A stretch of DNA of 64,000 nucleotides from Tricholomella constricta (Eukaryota > Basidiomycota > Agaricomycetes > Agaricales > Lyophyllaceae): contig JAACJP010000032.1 of NCBI GenBank assembly GCA_013368375.1, forward strand, positions 372,001 through 436,000, written 5' to 3'. Of the stretch, positions 33,443-45,443 are shown piece after piece; position 1 is the first letter of the stretch; every line of letters starts with the position of its first letter. Below the pieces are notes generated by a model, which was given only the letters and a program-made list of their open reading frames with translations, was not told the DNA's origin and did not search any database. Both the position numbers and the translations under genes were made by a program.

Positions 33443-33731
33443 ATGCGGCCGTAGGACACCATTGATTGTATTATATATTCTGGCAGCCTCGTGAGTAACT
33501 GTGGGTGCGCTTTGAAGCCCAATGTATATCCTGAAATCGAAGTCGGTACAAAGAATGTCGTCAACATGTGGGCGATTTGAGTACCGTAGATTAAGGAGTG
33601 TGAATTGTTTGATAATCATGAATGACAATGAAGAAACGATATTAGAAACTGCGTAATGAATGAGCGTAAGTGGTGCGTGAAACCGGTAGGTGAAAGGAAA
33701 TAAGTGAAGAGACGAAGCCTAGCACGGTCAC

Positions 33732-36700
33732 TTAAAGATCTGACCCGACAGCATCGACAACATACAGCACCTGCTGTGGCCTGACGAACAGCCCTCTCGT
33801 CTCCATCCCCGACGTGTCAGACACCGCTGGACTGACACTCCTGAATCTCTTGACCCGATCGACGGTGAGCTGGTCTCCCTCCCGTTTGAGGCCGCCCTTC
33901 CCCATTCCAAAGACACTGCCACTCCCGCTCCCGACCCACTCTACCCGGCGCCTCCTCGCAGCTCTGTCATCCCCGCCCAACCCGCCACTTCCACCACCAT
34001 AATCCCATTCACTCCCGGCCGCGCTTCCAATCTCAAAGTACCGGATCCCACCCCATGTGCCGTCGTTCCACTGCCGCTCCCCATCATCGCGATCTCCAGC
34101 CGCACCCCAGCCCTCATTGACGGGCACCTCCACACCCACCCACGGCCCGTCCTCACCCTCGACCTCTCCAATGTACCTCGCATATGCCTTGAACCGCTTG
34201 CGCTTCGACGAGATGATGCACGGGATCCCTATATCTAGCGTCGCGCCCCGCGCCGTAATGGGCAGTGTCGGAAGCGGCTGGTTCTCCTTGAGCGCCTTGG
34301 CGTCTTTCTTCGCAGGTGAACCCGAGACGGCTGGTGTCACAGGAGGAGGGGCCTTGCTGGCGCTGCTGCTCGAGGCAGTCGTGGCGCTTATCTTCGTCGT
34401 GATCGTATCCGACGACCCGCGCCGCTTCAAAGTAGACGCGCTGCCCGTCGACGTCGTGCTGCCACTCTTCTTGTGATCAAGCACCGCCTCCGCTCTGCTC
34501 TTCCCCTTTACCGTAATCGTGCTGTTCGTGTTCTGCACCCCAGGCTTATCCCCGATTGCCTCCGATTCCGCTGAGGGGCCAGGCACAAGCACCTTCTTTT
34601 CCTTGTCTTTCTCATCGTCCCTCTCTCCCTCTTTCCCCTTCTCCGTGGGACTCCCATTCCCAACACCGGCTTTCCGCCCAGCCGCCAATAACGCCTTCCG
34701 CGCAGCCACGCTGGTAGTAGTAGACACCGTCGACGTCGTGGACCGTATCGACGACGCGTTCGACACCGGCCGACGCACAGTCCCCAGGCTCAGCTTGTTC
34801 GTGTCCACCTGAGGCAGCGGCGGGCGCTTCGTCGGCGTCGCACCCCCAACACCGACACCGCTCTTCGTGGACCCCGTCGACACTTTCCTCGTGCGTACAG
34901 CAGACGCCGCAGTGGCGGCCCCAGCTTTCCCGGGACGAGTGGGCGTCTCCCGCCCGCCGCGGGTAGTATTGGTGGTATTGGTGCTGATGTTCGACGCGAC
35001 GGACGCGCCTGACGTACGGCGCGTGCGCGCAGTAGTGGTGGAATGGGCGGAGCGGAACGTCGTTGAGGTCTCGCTGGTGTTGGACGTGGACACGCTCGAT
35101 GTGGGCCGCGATGCTGTAGGCCGCAGGGACAGGGAGTGTGTTGAGGAGGCGAGGGAGACGCGGGAGGTGGGGCGCGAGAAGCCCGGGGACACCGGTGTGG
35201 TGGGGCTCTTGGGCCGCGGTGGCCGGAGGCTGCTGCTGCTGGAGCCGCCGGTCTTGCTGGTGTCGGTGATGGTGCTTTTGCGGATGGTGGATGCGACGGA
35301 GCGGACGGAGCGGATGGAAGACGCTGATGATACGGGGCGGGACGTGCCTGGTGCCATAGGCGTTCGGGTCCTCGGGGTGGCCGAGGTTGGGTGCCGCGTG
35401 GAGGGTGTAACCTTCCTAATGACCACTTTGTTGCTACTGGTGACACCAGAAGTGGGATGCTGGTTGTGGTCCAGCGAAAGCGATCGTGGAAGGATTGAAC
35501 TGGGTCCTGGGCCCTCCAGCACACTGCTAGTGTCTTCGTCATCATCAACTCTGCTCTCTCCATCACCGTTCGGCTCGATGATGGATGGCTGGGGTGTCGG
35601 CGAGGCAGAGCGCGAGGAGTAGCCGGGGAGGCCGATGGATCCCAGGCCCGGTGTCAGCTTCGAGTCAGGCCGCGAGTTTTCCATGTCTTCGTCCTTTTCA
35701 TCGTCATCTCCAGCGAGGGGGCTGCTCCGCGCCAGACTCGACGTGGACGCGTTCATGCGCGACATCGTCTTGTATGATGTTCCGGTGGAGGAGGAAGCTG
35801 TGGGTGCAGCAAGAGAAGACGGGGATGGTGTGCCCCGCCGAGAGCCTGTCGTGACAGGGAGATTGCGACTGCGCACGCTGACACGCATCGACGAGTGCAT
35901 GCTTATTGTATCGGTCTGGCTTTCGGTTTCCTTGGCCCGAAGCAGGGTCGACTGCCTGGGTGGGTTGTGCGGCTTGAGGTGGGACTGGGACGCAGGAATG
36001 GCGGGGCTGATCAAGTCTTCAAGCGGAACTTCGATATCTGAATACAAACGTTAGAACATGCTGGTAGAGATGTAGAAGATACGCACTGTCGCTGATTTCT
36101 TTGAGCGCCCATCCTTCGAGCTCGTCGAACCCTCCCTCTTGACGAATCCCAAGCCAGCGTTTACCGATCCATTTGAGCAAGTCGACGCGAGCCTGTTCGA
36201 CCTGGACACGGATGTGTGATGTCGACGAAAGCATAGGCGCATCGGTCTCTGTTAGATGCGGCCGAAGAAGAATCGAAGACACAAGGGTCTGTTGCACATT
36301 AATCAGTCAAGTCCAACGACGAAAGAGAAAAAAAACAAGACTTGCCTGATACAGCTGCGCCGCATTCCGTTCATTGACGCCCCTACCGACGGAAGCCATG
36401 ATCCACTCGACCCGTTCGGCGTCTTCAAATGCAACTCCATCCCGCTCCATAATCTCCCCCCACTCCGTCCCCCCAAAGCACGCCTCCGACTGCCCACACA
36501 CGACCTCATCCACCCCCTTCCTTCCCGCCTGCACCATGTCCCTCACCTCGCCCGCCCACGCATCAATAACAGCCGCCAGCCGCCCCAGCGCATGCTCCGC
36601 AGCGAACAGGAGCGCAAACGCGTTCTTGGGGGTCGTGCGCTTGCCCACGCCCTTGAGCAGGCTATCCCGGAGCTTCTGCGGCAATGCCGCGAACTCGCTC

Positions 36701-37882
36701 GTGCACCAGCCCTCGCCGAACAGCCCGACGAGCGCACGGCGGGCCCCGCGCTCGAGCAGCGCGTTCTTGACATCGTCGACGAGCGAGAACTCGAGAACGC
36801 GCGGGGCGCGGCGGGCGCATTGGCGGCAGCGGCACCCACCCGTGCCCCAGGCGCCGGCGGTAAGGCGCTCGTACTCGGGGAAGGGCAGGAAGGCGTGGAA
36901 GAGCCCGTGCATCATTTCTTGCACGATGCGGGCTTGGATCTCATCGTAGAGCGTGGAAAGGCTGAGGTACGTCGCGGAGCGCATGATGTGAAAGGCCGTG
37001 TCGAGGTCGTAGGAGCGGTGTGAGAAAATAAGAGTGCCGGTGTAGATAAAGCCGAGAGTGAAATGAAGAGAGGCTGGGGTAAACGGCGGAGACGGCAGCG
37101 TAAGGGTCTGCTGCTCGTGTTTGTTCGGCCAGGCGATGAGCGCAGTGTGGAAATACGGGGAACGGGAAACAAGTACAAATCGGTGAGATGAAAAGATGGC
37201 GGTGGTGCTTTCGTGATTCGAAGATGAGAAATTGCCCGTCAATGCAATGCGCACGTCCGAGTACAGACGAGAGCGCCACATAAAGACGAGATCCTTGCGC
37301 AGCTTGTCGATGCGCAGCTCCTCCGCCTCTGACTCGTCGTGGGTCGACTCGGCTGAGTCGAAGAGAAACTCAAAGGCTTCCCCGAAGCCTTGACCAGTGT
37401 AAAGGTATTCCAGTTCATTTGAAAAGAGAGCAGGATTTATGGAAGTGGACAATCGCAAGAGACCGTTGGTTGTGGTGGGCGCAGCAGATGGTGCTGGCGA
37501 CGACGAACGAAAGGGTGATGGGGTGCGGGATGAGCGTGCGATGTCGAGGCTAAGTGCCGACGTCGTTGGAGGCGGCGAGGAGGCATATGGTGTCGGTCTG
37601 AACGAGAAATAGCGTGTTTGGAAGCTGGGTGGTGCACGCGCATAAACGATCGCTGCAAGTGGTAGTTAGCCCCCGACCAGCCATGGCAACGATCGACTCA
37701 CCCTTGTGTCCCCATACCTCCTGCTCGTCGCCGTCCTCGTCGCCCAGCTCCCACACAACATCAGGAAATCGGTCTTTGGCATGGTGGAAGAGCGCTTCTA
37801 GGTCCTGTCGCCAGGCCAAAGTCGACTTTTTGGTGGCCTCCTGGAGAGCTGGACTCGAGACTTCTACAGTGGTGCTCACCAT
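33732..37882 (-). CDS. BTB/POZ and CAP-Gly domain protein (1331 aa)
   Basis: Four exons: 37882-37702, 37652-36346, 36288-36087 and 36037-33732. After a short head, residues about 185-310 form a BTB/POZ domain (SRLYSDVRIALTG, FSSHRFVLVSRSPYF, LGFIYTGTL), a protein interaction module. A long serine/threonine-rich disordered region follows (about 570-1150). Near the C-terminus is a CAP-Gly microtubule/EEY-binding domain (PWVGVEVP, WNDGTWGGIRYFEIG, and RGLFVRPQQVL). The last CAP-Gly strand is separated by an inserted run of 76 residues, and the GKNDG motif reads QWNDG. Intron 2 is GC-AG (CAG/GCAAGT); only this site keeps phase. It converges on the OPT gene with 289 bp between stops. A cytoskeletal adaptor role is inferred. 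Confidence 0.85.
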
Positions 37883-38019
37883 TGGGGTATCTAGGGTATC
37901 GTGGCTGCTCGATCAACGTGGTCAGCGCGTAGACAGTCGTGGACAACGTGGAAAAGCCTCTCCTCGTCGTTTCACACGACGCAGGCGAAAAACATGAGGC
38001 GCTTAGTCAGCGATGGACT

Positions 38020-38436
38020 TCGAACCACCATGGCATTGGCAAGTACACCTTTGATGACCTCAGGGATGGTTACTCTCCTCAGCATCTCGAGACTCTGACT
38101 CTTTCCATTCCAGTTGGCTTCTGGCCCGCCCAACAGGTCACGAGCATCGACGTCTGGTTCGGTAACTCGCAGCCCAACGGCATCGAAACTACCTACCAGC
38201 TCTCCGTTACAACCAAGCCCAGTGTCCAGGTGCACGGACAGCGCCATGGAACTCAGAAGATCCTGACTGTCGCCAGCGAGTTTTTGGCGCTGTCCTCGAT
38301 GTTCCCTCCTACTGACGATGTGTTTTTTGTCGGCATCTTTGGCGCCATTGACAGTAACGCCGATCAGCTCACTCTCAGGTGCTTCGGGTTCCTCGTCTGC
38401 AACAAGGATACTGGTGCTCGCATACAGCCCAATTAA
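38020..38436 (+). pseudogene. orphan jacalin-like lectin fragment J
   Basis: Starts within exon 1 of the lectin family (YTFDDLRDG at about 38040), continues through exon 2 (VGFWPAQQ, SIDVWFG, VHGQRHGTQK) and most of exon 3 (FFVGIFGAID, FGFLVCNKDTG), then stops. Four codons (YIKK) are deleted from exon 2, the GC donor is altered, and exons 4-5 are absent. It lies 140 bp upstream of the BTB/CAP-Gly start, away from the lectin array, with no family flank on either side. Confidence 0.75.
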
Positions 38437-39649
38437 TCTCCTCGACTTTGCCGGAATCTTGCTTCTGTCTAGCCTCCGTTACTGATTATGAGCCATGCGA
38501 GAGGCCCGCTAGCGACCTGCCTCTCACCAATCGGAAGAGATTTTTCTTATCAGGCCACTTTTCATGGCGCCAGTACAACACCGTGAACTGTCAATTGTTC
38601 TGTGTCCTATCTAATAGTCATCAACTTGTGTTGAATCATGTCTTCCTAGTGGCCCGGAATAGTCTCTCTTCCAATTGACGCCTCTCTTGAGATCAACGCA
38701 AGCTTATCGCGATATCTCTAATTTGATATCGACCCCTTCAAACGTGCCTGCAGACTGCATGTCGACGTCATGAAAACAACCGTTCTACTGGTTCTTTGAC
38801 GCTGGTAAATAGCCCCGCTCACTTCCGTGCCCTGCAATTTGTGGCGTAACTGTCATGTCGAAGCCATGAAAAACAAGGGCTCTAATCTTACTTTGCCGGG
38901 CGCCGGCACAAGGCCATTACGGCCTTTTCTGGCTACGCCCGATCAGTTGTTCGGCGACAAAACTACGATTATCCTCGCGACGTGATCATTCTGATTAGCA
39001 ACTCGATCATCGCTCAACGGAACCGCAGTCGCCCAGCCTTGTCGAAAGCATAGCAGGATTATCTCGCCACACAGTACAGCAGAGACACACGTCGCGGAGG
39101 GAACACCCCGTTGTCTTTCTCGTATACCCAAGGAACCAATATGGGTCGAACGTGCCCATGAAGACCTCATTTTCTAACCACAGATGCGATATCGCTTTGA
39201 ATCGATTGAGAACATGTTAGCGAGGAACAAGACATACCTGACGGGACAAGACCATCATCCACTTGCCTAGAGATGACGAGAGAGGGGGGGGGGCGGGAAT
39301 AAGTATGGAAAACGATGATAAGTGTACCGAGTCTGAGATTCACACAAGTCAAGGCAATCCAGCATCGTCGACAACCCAACCGATCAAAGACACTACCGAG
39401 CCAAGGACGAGCCGAGACGAAGTGGAAGGGGAACAAACCGAAACGGGAGAGAATCGATGCAGATCTAGAACGTCAGAGTTTGTCAGGTACCAGTATGAAC
39501 ACAAAGAATAAGGCAAAGGGACAAACGTTCGCAGCGAATCGACCGTGGATAACACGCGTTTGGAGCCAACGATGAATGGAGAGAGCAAGAAAGAGAGAGA
39601 GGAAGAGACGAGGAGAAAGGACAGTGATGATGGAGGCGAAACTTCAACT
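38437..39649. other. no recognisable gene
   Basis: Short open frames only. The last 300 bases contain a poly-G run (near 39283) and purine-rich text (39590-39640) that would have been the 3' UTR of the interrupted protease gene. Confidence 0.4.
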
Positions 39650-39696
39650 TCAAGCGTCGAAGCTCAAGCAGGCAAACTCAGCGTCCGGGTAATATT
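39650..39696 (-). pseudogene. detached 3' end of the serine protease gene
   Basis: On the minus strand, the target duplication (39696-39689) is followed by 12 codons and a TGA at 39652-39650. These are in the same reading frame as the protease exon that ends at the other copy of the target duplication (46776-46783). The tail was separated from its gene by the 7.1-kb transposon. Confidence 0.8.
39689..39696. repeat. 8-bp target site duplication, left copy
   Basis: GTAATATT; the identical octamer is found at 46776-46783 on the other side of the transposon. Confidence 0.9.
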
Positions 39697-39713
39697 AGGA
39701 CCCTCCCTTATGC
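39697..39713 (+). repeat. left terminal inverted repeat
   Basis: 17 bases, exact complement of 46759-46775. Confidence 0.9.
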
Positions 39714-39990
39714 AGAGCTATGTCCGATTAATTTGAGCCGTTTTTACCCCCTTTTCGTCGCAAAATCTTGCACTATTTTCGACGCATAGAAATCGGAACC
39801 TCAAAATTTCCCCCCATATCCGTACGCATGTCCCATCGGACATCTCAAAAACGACAAATCGTACGCATAACGACAGAATGACGTGTAATTGGAGAACTGA
39901 AGGTGTATACGAGACATAAGAGGTATTTAGGAGTACACTGTATAGTTACGGAGCCAGGGAAGCAGCAGAAGTGCAGAAAATTTGAAAAAC

Positions 39991-42900
39991 TTATCCATCC
40001 ATCTTGACATCGTCATCCGAGTCGGCCCCATCCAAGTCAAGTGACACCGATTGAGTCTTATCGCGGAGGTAACACTTCAACAACTTGATACCCTCATGCA
40101 GAGCATTCCTACGTTCAACGAGGTTGGCAAAGATGGTGGAGGGTAAGTTACCCAGAGTGACGAGGTCGAAGTCGGTGCTGTTGGCGGAAATGGTGTTCGC
40201 AGCTCGAGTGATGGGATGCGAGGCCAAAGAAAACAAGAGGTGTGTGCGTGGAATTTGTAGGAAGGTCGCAGACGATAGCTGTTGACAAGCCAGCGAACTG
40301 AAGACGGTGTTTCCGGCAAGGGGGACAAACTTCCGAATGTAGATGTAAGAAGCGAGCCCGGGGTTGTTGATCTGAGGCACCCATTCGTGCTTTGCGCCCT
40401 TCCCGTTCCCCTTTGAATAGATCGTGATGACTAGATGCACGTTGAGTGGGTGCCAGCCATGCAAGTTGGATCATACCTTCACCAAGAATGACTTCGATCT
40501 TCCCTGAAACAGGAGATAGAGCGACTATGAAATGACCAGAAGAGAGCGGCTGAAGCTCGCTGACGTTCGCGAAAGGAAAATTCTCGTGAATGAGACCGCG
40601 GATCCCCGAGAACGCTTGATCGCGACACTGAAGAAATTTCTGTGCGACGACATAAGCAACGAGAGAATGCAACTTGAGGTAATAATGAACTCACGTTTGC
40701 TGTGACACTACGGACAGTGCTCTTGTTCTGCTCCTGCGTTGAGGTCGATGATCCAGCGAAAGTACCTGTGTGACGAATTTGACGACTGAGACCGCTCGAC
40801 CCCAACACCTCGGACCGCTGGCTGATATTGTGAGCTTCAGCCTCCAACGCCTTCAATTTGGCAGCCAGTTGTTCGCGAAGAGTGGGTCCTTCGACGCAGT
40901 ATCGCTGGAGTGTCTTGCTGTTCATGTCTGTCAGCACAGACGGTGTTGCTGTCTTGCGAACGGCCTTCAACGCGAAGGTGGTCTGGTGGCGAGTCCGTTC
41001 AGTGACAAGTACATCTTGCTGAAGTGAATTTGTGACGGGATTGAGGAAAGCGAGAGGTGTGAGGGGGTTCTTGCCAAGACAGGTAAGGATGACAAGTACA
41101 TGGATACATATGGTCAAATAACTCACAGTGGTGATCGCAGGAGGAGCGGCTGTGAGCGATAATGCAATGCCGTCCGAGAGAGATGAAATCAAGGCTTTGA
41201 TTTGTTCGGTATCTTCATCCGTCATTTCAGGAAGCTCAGATCTAACAGAAAGGAGTTCTTCAAAGTTCACGGACTCGAATAATAAAAATAACCCACATTG
41301 ACGCGGATCGCGATGCACCTTCAGCAGCAATGGCAAATTGAATGTTCTCGATGTGGCTATTCGATGATGTACTGCGCCAGGTGTTGTCAAATAATTGAAG
41401 AGTCGATGCAAGGGTACCTTGGGGGCGGGGAGGAGGAGGAGATATATGGCTGGAAGGCGCGACATATTTGGAGATCATGTCTTCGGCGGCAAACCCGAGA
41501 TACAAGCAGAGCTGAGACACTTCTGTTAACGCGGCAACAGAGGCGAGGGCAAGGTCGTTGTCGGTAGGAAGGGAGGCGAGTTCACAGAGGTCAATGTCGT
41601 TGTTCTTGAAGTAGGTATGATAATAGCCAGCCGCTGTGGTGTTGGCTTTCTCCTCAGCGCTGAGACTACCAAACGCCCCGCTCATCAGTACAGCAAGCTT
41701 GCGGGACGCTGACAGCATATCAGAGTATGTGAAGTCAGTCTTGATCTGCCGCAGGACGCCAAATGCATGTTCACATGGTTCTGTGGAGTGTAGCCAAGGA
41801 AGGAGGGGGTACTTCAGGTGGTAGCGACGGTAGATAATGATTAACGAAAGTAGGCTGTCGCAAAGGGTGATAAAAATGTCGAAGGACTCTCGTGAAGTGA
41901 AGTTGGTGCTGAGAGAATGTTCAGGGTGTGAAATGATGTGGGTGCGCCATGCCATAAGGAAGAATCGAGCCCGCATCACCATTTTTGCTCGAGTCAAATG
42001 ACTGATCTGGCGATTCTGCCAGGCATCTACGAGTTCCCCAAGAACGAAAAGATAAACTGTTAGAGCTCGCTGTGAAGGAGATCTGGTGATGTGGTCATCC
42101 AGCATCTTTGCTGAGAATGTTCGGGAAGCTGCACGATCATCCTGGCGGTCCAAGCGCTCAACATCCCGCACAAACAGTGTGTTGCCGATGTGAGCTGCAT
42201 CACGGAGCTGAGCATAGTGAAGGACATGGCTTCCAATGGTGACAATGCGAGCACCGGTGAGAATCTGATTCCGTGCTGTCTTCAGAGCGTGCTTAGAGTC
42301 CTGGATAGCGATGAATGGGCGCGCTCTTGGACCGTTGAGGGGGATGGCGAGATCGATGTTAGCGTGGCGAAGGCTGGAGTTGGGAATGGTATAGTGTAAC
42401 GTATTGGGTGCTGCATGCGAGATGAGCCGCTGGAGCCCACGCTCAGTCTCTGTTCCATCACATGCACCCGAGACTGGGTAGAGATCCTGAGCGTGGAGGA
42501 GACCCACCACCTTCTCATGCATGACATGTAGCTCTTCAGAGCTGTCTGTGGGTCCGCGAGCAACAGCAGCAACCACGATAGGCGGAATCTTTGGAAGAGG
42601 GATCGTAAGAAGCCATAGACGAAGTTTCGAAGCCTTTTTGAGCTGCGCGTTGTCGAAAATGGTGTCGATTTCCGAGTCATCCTCAACACGAATAACACCG
42701 TCTGTTGATCCTACAACTAGGCACACTTTCTTGGACTCTCTAAAGATAGAGATGGCTGGAGAGAGTTCAGTGTCGTCCCATGATAGCCCAAGAGGTCCCG
42801 TGTACTGGTACTGCCTGAGAAGTTCTGCCGCTGCAGCAGCATTCGCCGGAGAGAATCCAGGATAAAATTGGGGCCGTTTGGCGCGAAGTCGACTGCAAAA

Positions 42901-45443
42901 AAAATGTTAGTAGATGTCTAGTGTACTAGTAGCAAAGAGCTCACCGGAGACCTTCGAGTGTCCGACCACCAAACTGTGCTTGAAAGTTTCGGTAGGCAAC
43001 AGGGGACAGGGAAGCGAGCATGTCGCTGAAGTCACTAAATGCCCCAGAATACTTCATGTTCCGCAGAGTCTTCCCTCTCCGAAGCCGCTCAGCCTTGAGA
43101 ACGAATGCCTCTACCATCCCAAGGACTGTTTGCAACTTGTAATCACCAGCTGCAGCACCGACAGCAAACTTGAGCCACGGAGACTTCCCGTCATCCTGCA
43201 TTTGTGGTCAGATATAGACTCGGATTCACGTCATTTGGTACATACAATTTCCATTAATTCCCGAACACCATGGAACTTCTGGTATATCTCACCAAGAGCC
43301 GTGTTCCGATAGGCCTTCGGAACATACTTCATATTGTGTTCGGCAGGGAGTGGGCGGCGAAGGGCAGCCTGGAAGGTGGGTAGCTCGTAAAGAGATTTGC
43401 ATGCGGGGCATGGCAGCGGGTCGGTACCAACAGGTGTATGAACATTATCCTCGCACTTCACTGAGAACACGGCCTCCACTTGTCGTGCGATCTTCCAAGA
43501 AGCGAACATTTCCTCCCGACGAATCACCATCCGCCGCTGCTGCATGCTGAGATCCTTCCACTGATGTATTTCGTCTTGAAACAGAGATTTGGCAATTGAA
43601 AGACGGGAGGGTGCGCCACCATAAGTTGCCATTGTTCGCATAAGATATGTGTTGACATTGGGATCAGAATCGCATGTAAGACCAGGACATGGGAGGGGTG
43701 TTGTACAGATCTTTGCCGCAGCAATTTCTTTCGTCTTTCGAACGAAGCCCATCGCAAACAACGACTTGCTGACCATGCCGGTGCTCTGGCGAGTTTGGCA
43801 CTTGCCTCCACGCCGATGCTCAGAGAAGCGCAGGGTGTCATACACCGCACGCATCTTAAGCCATCCGGCACATGCAGAGCACCGCACAGCACATAGGTCA
43901 TCTTCCTTGAACTCGGCGTGGGGATCAATCTCCAGGACTTTTGATCTGAAGTTCCGAAGCTTCATTACGTGGCCCTGGAAGGCGGGGTCCTTAGCATGCG
44001 CTTTGAGAGCCTTCTGCTTTGCCCACGATGAGCCCTCCTGAGGACTGAGCCCCTTATGGCGCTTTAGCTGATGATAGTCCATGGCGTCGGAAATATCAGA
44101 GTCATCGTCCGAACTGGGCAGCGATGAGGTGATGAGGGATGATAACGACCTCTTTTGTAGAGATGACGTTGATGACTCGTATGAAAGCAAAGTGAGGGAC
44201 GGGCTGGAGAAGGAGGTAGAGGAGGATGCTGAGGTTGTCCCGATAGATAAATCCAAAGCCTCGGGTGACAGAACAATGGCAGAACGGTGTGGAGAGGATG
44301 AGTTGGTGGAGTCGAGTGTGTCGCCCAGAGAATCAAAGGATCGAGAGATGATACACTAAAGAGGTATAACAATATTAGCAGAGCTTGATACAATTAATTC
44401 GAAACAAGACATACTAGGTTGCTGTCCTCAACGTCCGTGTTCGTGACATGGTGCCACCCCAAACCAGGCTCAACATCGCTCTTGTCTTGAGGCGGGCTGC
44501 TCAATCGAAGAAACCAGAGCATTCGCTCAACGGAAGCTCGTTCAGGTGTCCACAGCTCATGCTGAAGCAAGATAGATGCCATGAGACTAAGGACAATGAC
44601 CCCACATGAATCATTGTCGAGTTGATGAGGTAGCCTCGGAACCTGAAACAAAGCCTTATCGAGGGCTCGGAAGTCGAGTCCGAGACCGTCCAGCCACCAC
44701 GCAAGAAGGTCACATTGATCTGGTGGAGGCTCAACTTTGGACTGGTCCTTCTTCTTGCAATCCGCGTAGGAGTATGTGCCGACAGTGAAGTTGAGATGAA
44801 GGAGTGTCCAATGGTTCTTGTTTTCGTGGAGGGGGATGTACAGCTCGGTAACTTGCCCAGACAGCAGGGAATAATCAAGAGGTGTCGACGGTATATACAC
44901 CTTCGGCAACAGCACCGGGGAAGCATCCTTCTCATCTTTGAGCCGATCGTGTGCTCGGCTGAGACAGAGAATGTGAAGGGGGTCAGTTGCTGCAATTCTG
45001 GGGTAAGCGGCGCTGTAGATAATATATTTGACGCCGGCAAGAATGTGGCAGTCATCCAGCCAATTGTTGCTGAGGAGGTCAAGGAGATCGGAACGGGTCA
45101 ACTCCATGCGAGGCACTGACGTTGGTATTGGACGACTGTTCAAGGGTAGGTTTGCGATACGCTCATAGCAGTCGTCGACGAGGTCTGTGCTTTCCAGCGG
45201 GGTGTCAATGCTATGATGGAGCGCAACAGCCTGAAGCCATGTGTGCTCATCCCCTGGCGCTCTCTGCGGTCGACCCCTGCCTCCGCCAATAAGGCGCATG
45301 GATGCGAACGTAGTGGAGTCATCATACATCGCCCTCCGACAGATGAGTCGCCTCAGACGGTCCATTCGCATGTGCGAGATGTGAGAGCGCCTGTACCGTC
45401 GCCGAAAACCAAGCAGGGGAGAGAAAAGCCGGGGGAAGATCAA
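39991..45443 (-). CDS. Ulp1-type protease fused to transposase-like protein (1,688 aa)
   Basis: Eight exons on the minus strand: 45443-44415, 44355-43246, 43195-42945, 42892-41297, 41241-41127, 41069-40695, 40627-40477 and 40430-39991. All junctions preserve phase, giving one open frame. Residues about 110-330 are a C48/Ulp1 SUMO-type protease with histidine in NKNHWTLLHL, aspartate in YSYADCKK, and cysteine in HQLDNDSCGVIVLS. An acidic serine linker follows, then a zinc-finger-like CSAC motif (with GWLKMRAVYDTLRFSEHR and a last Cys) and a CPAC motif. Next comes a large transposase-like core with RLWLLTIPLPKIPPIVVAAV, SGACDGTETERGLQRLI and HSTEPCEHAFGVLRQIKTDF. I recall similar repetitive hypothetical proteins in Agaricomycetes, but cannot name the family. 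Catalytic residues of the transposase are not identified. Confidence 0.75.

Noticed and set aside
34790..35622. Long open frames on both strands, 251-258 codons
   Set aside because: They are antisense or shifted frames of the serine/threonine-rich region of the BTB/CAP-Gly gene, whose biased codons leave other frames open.
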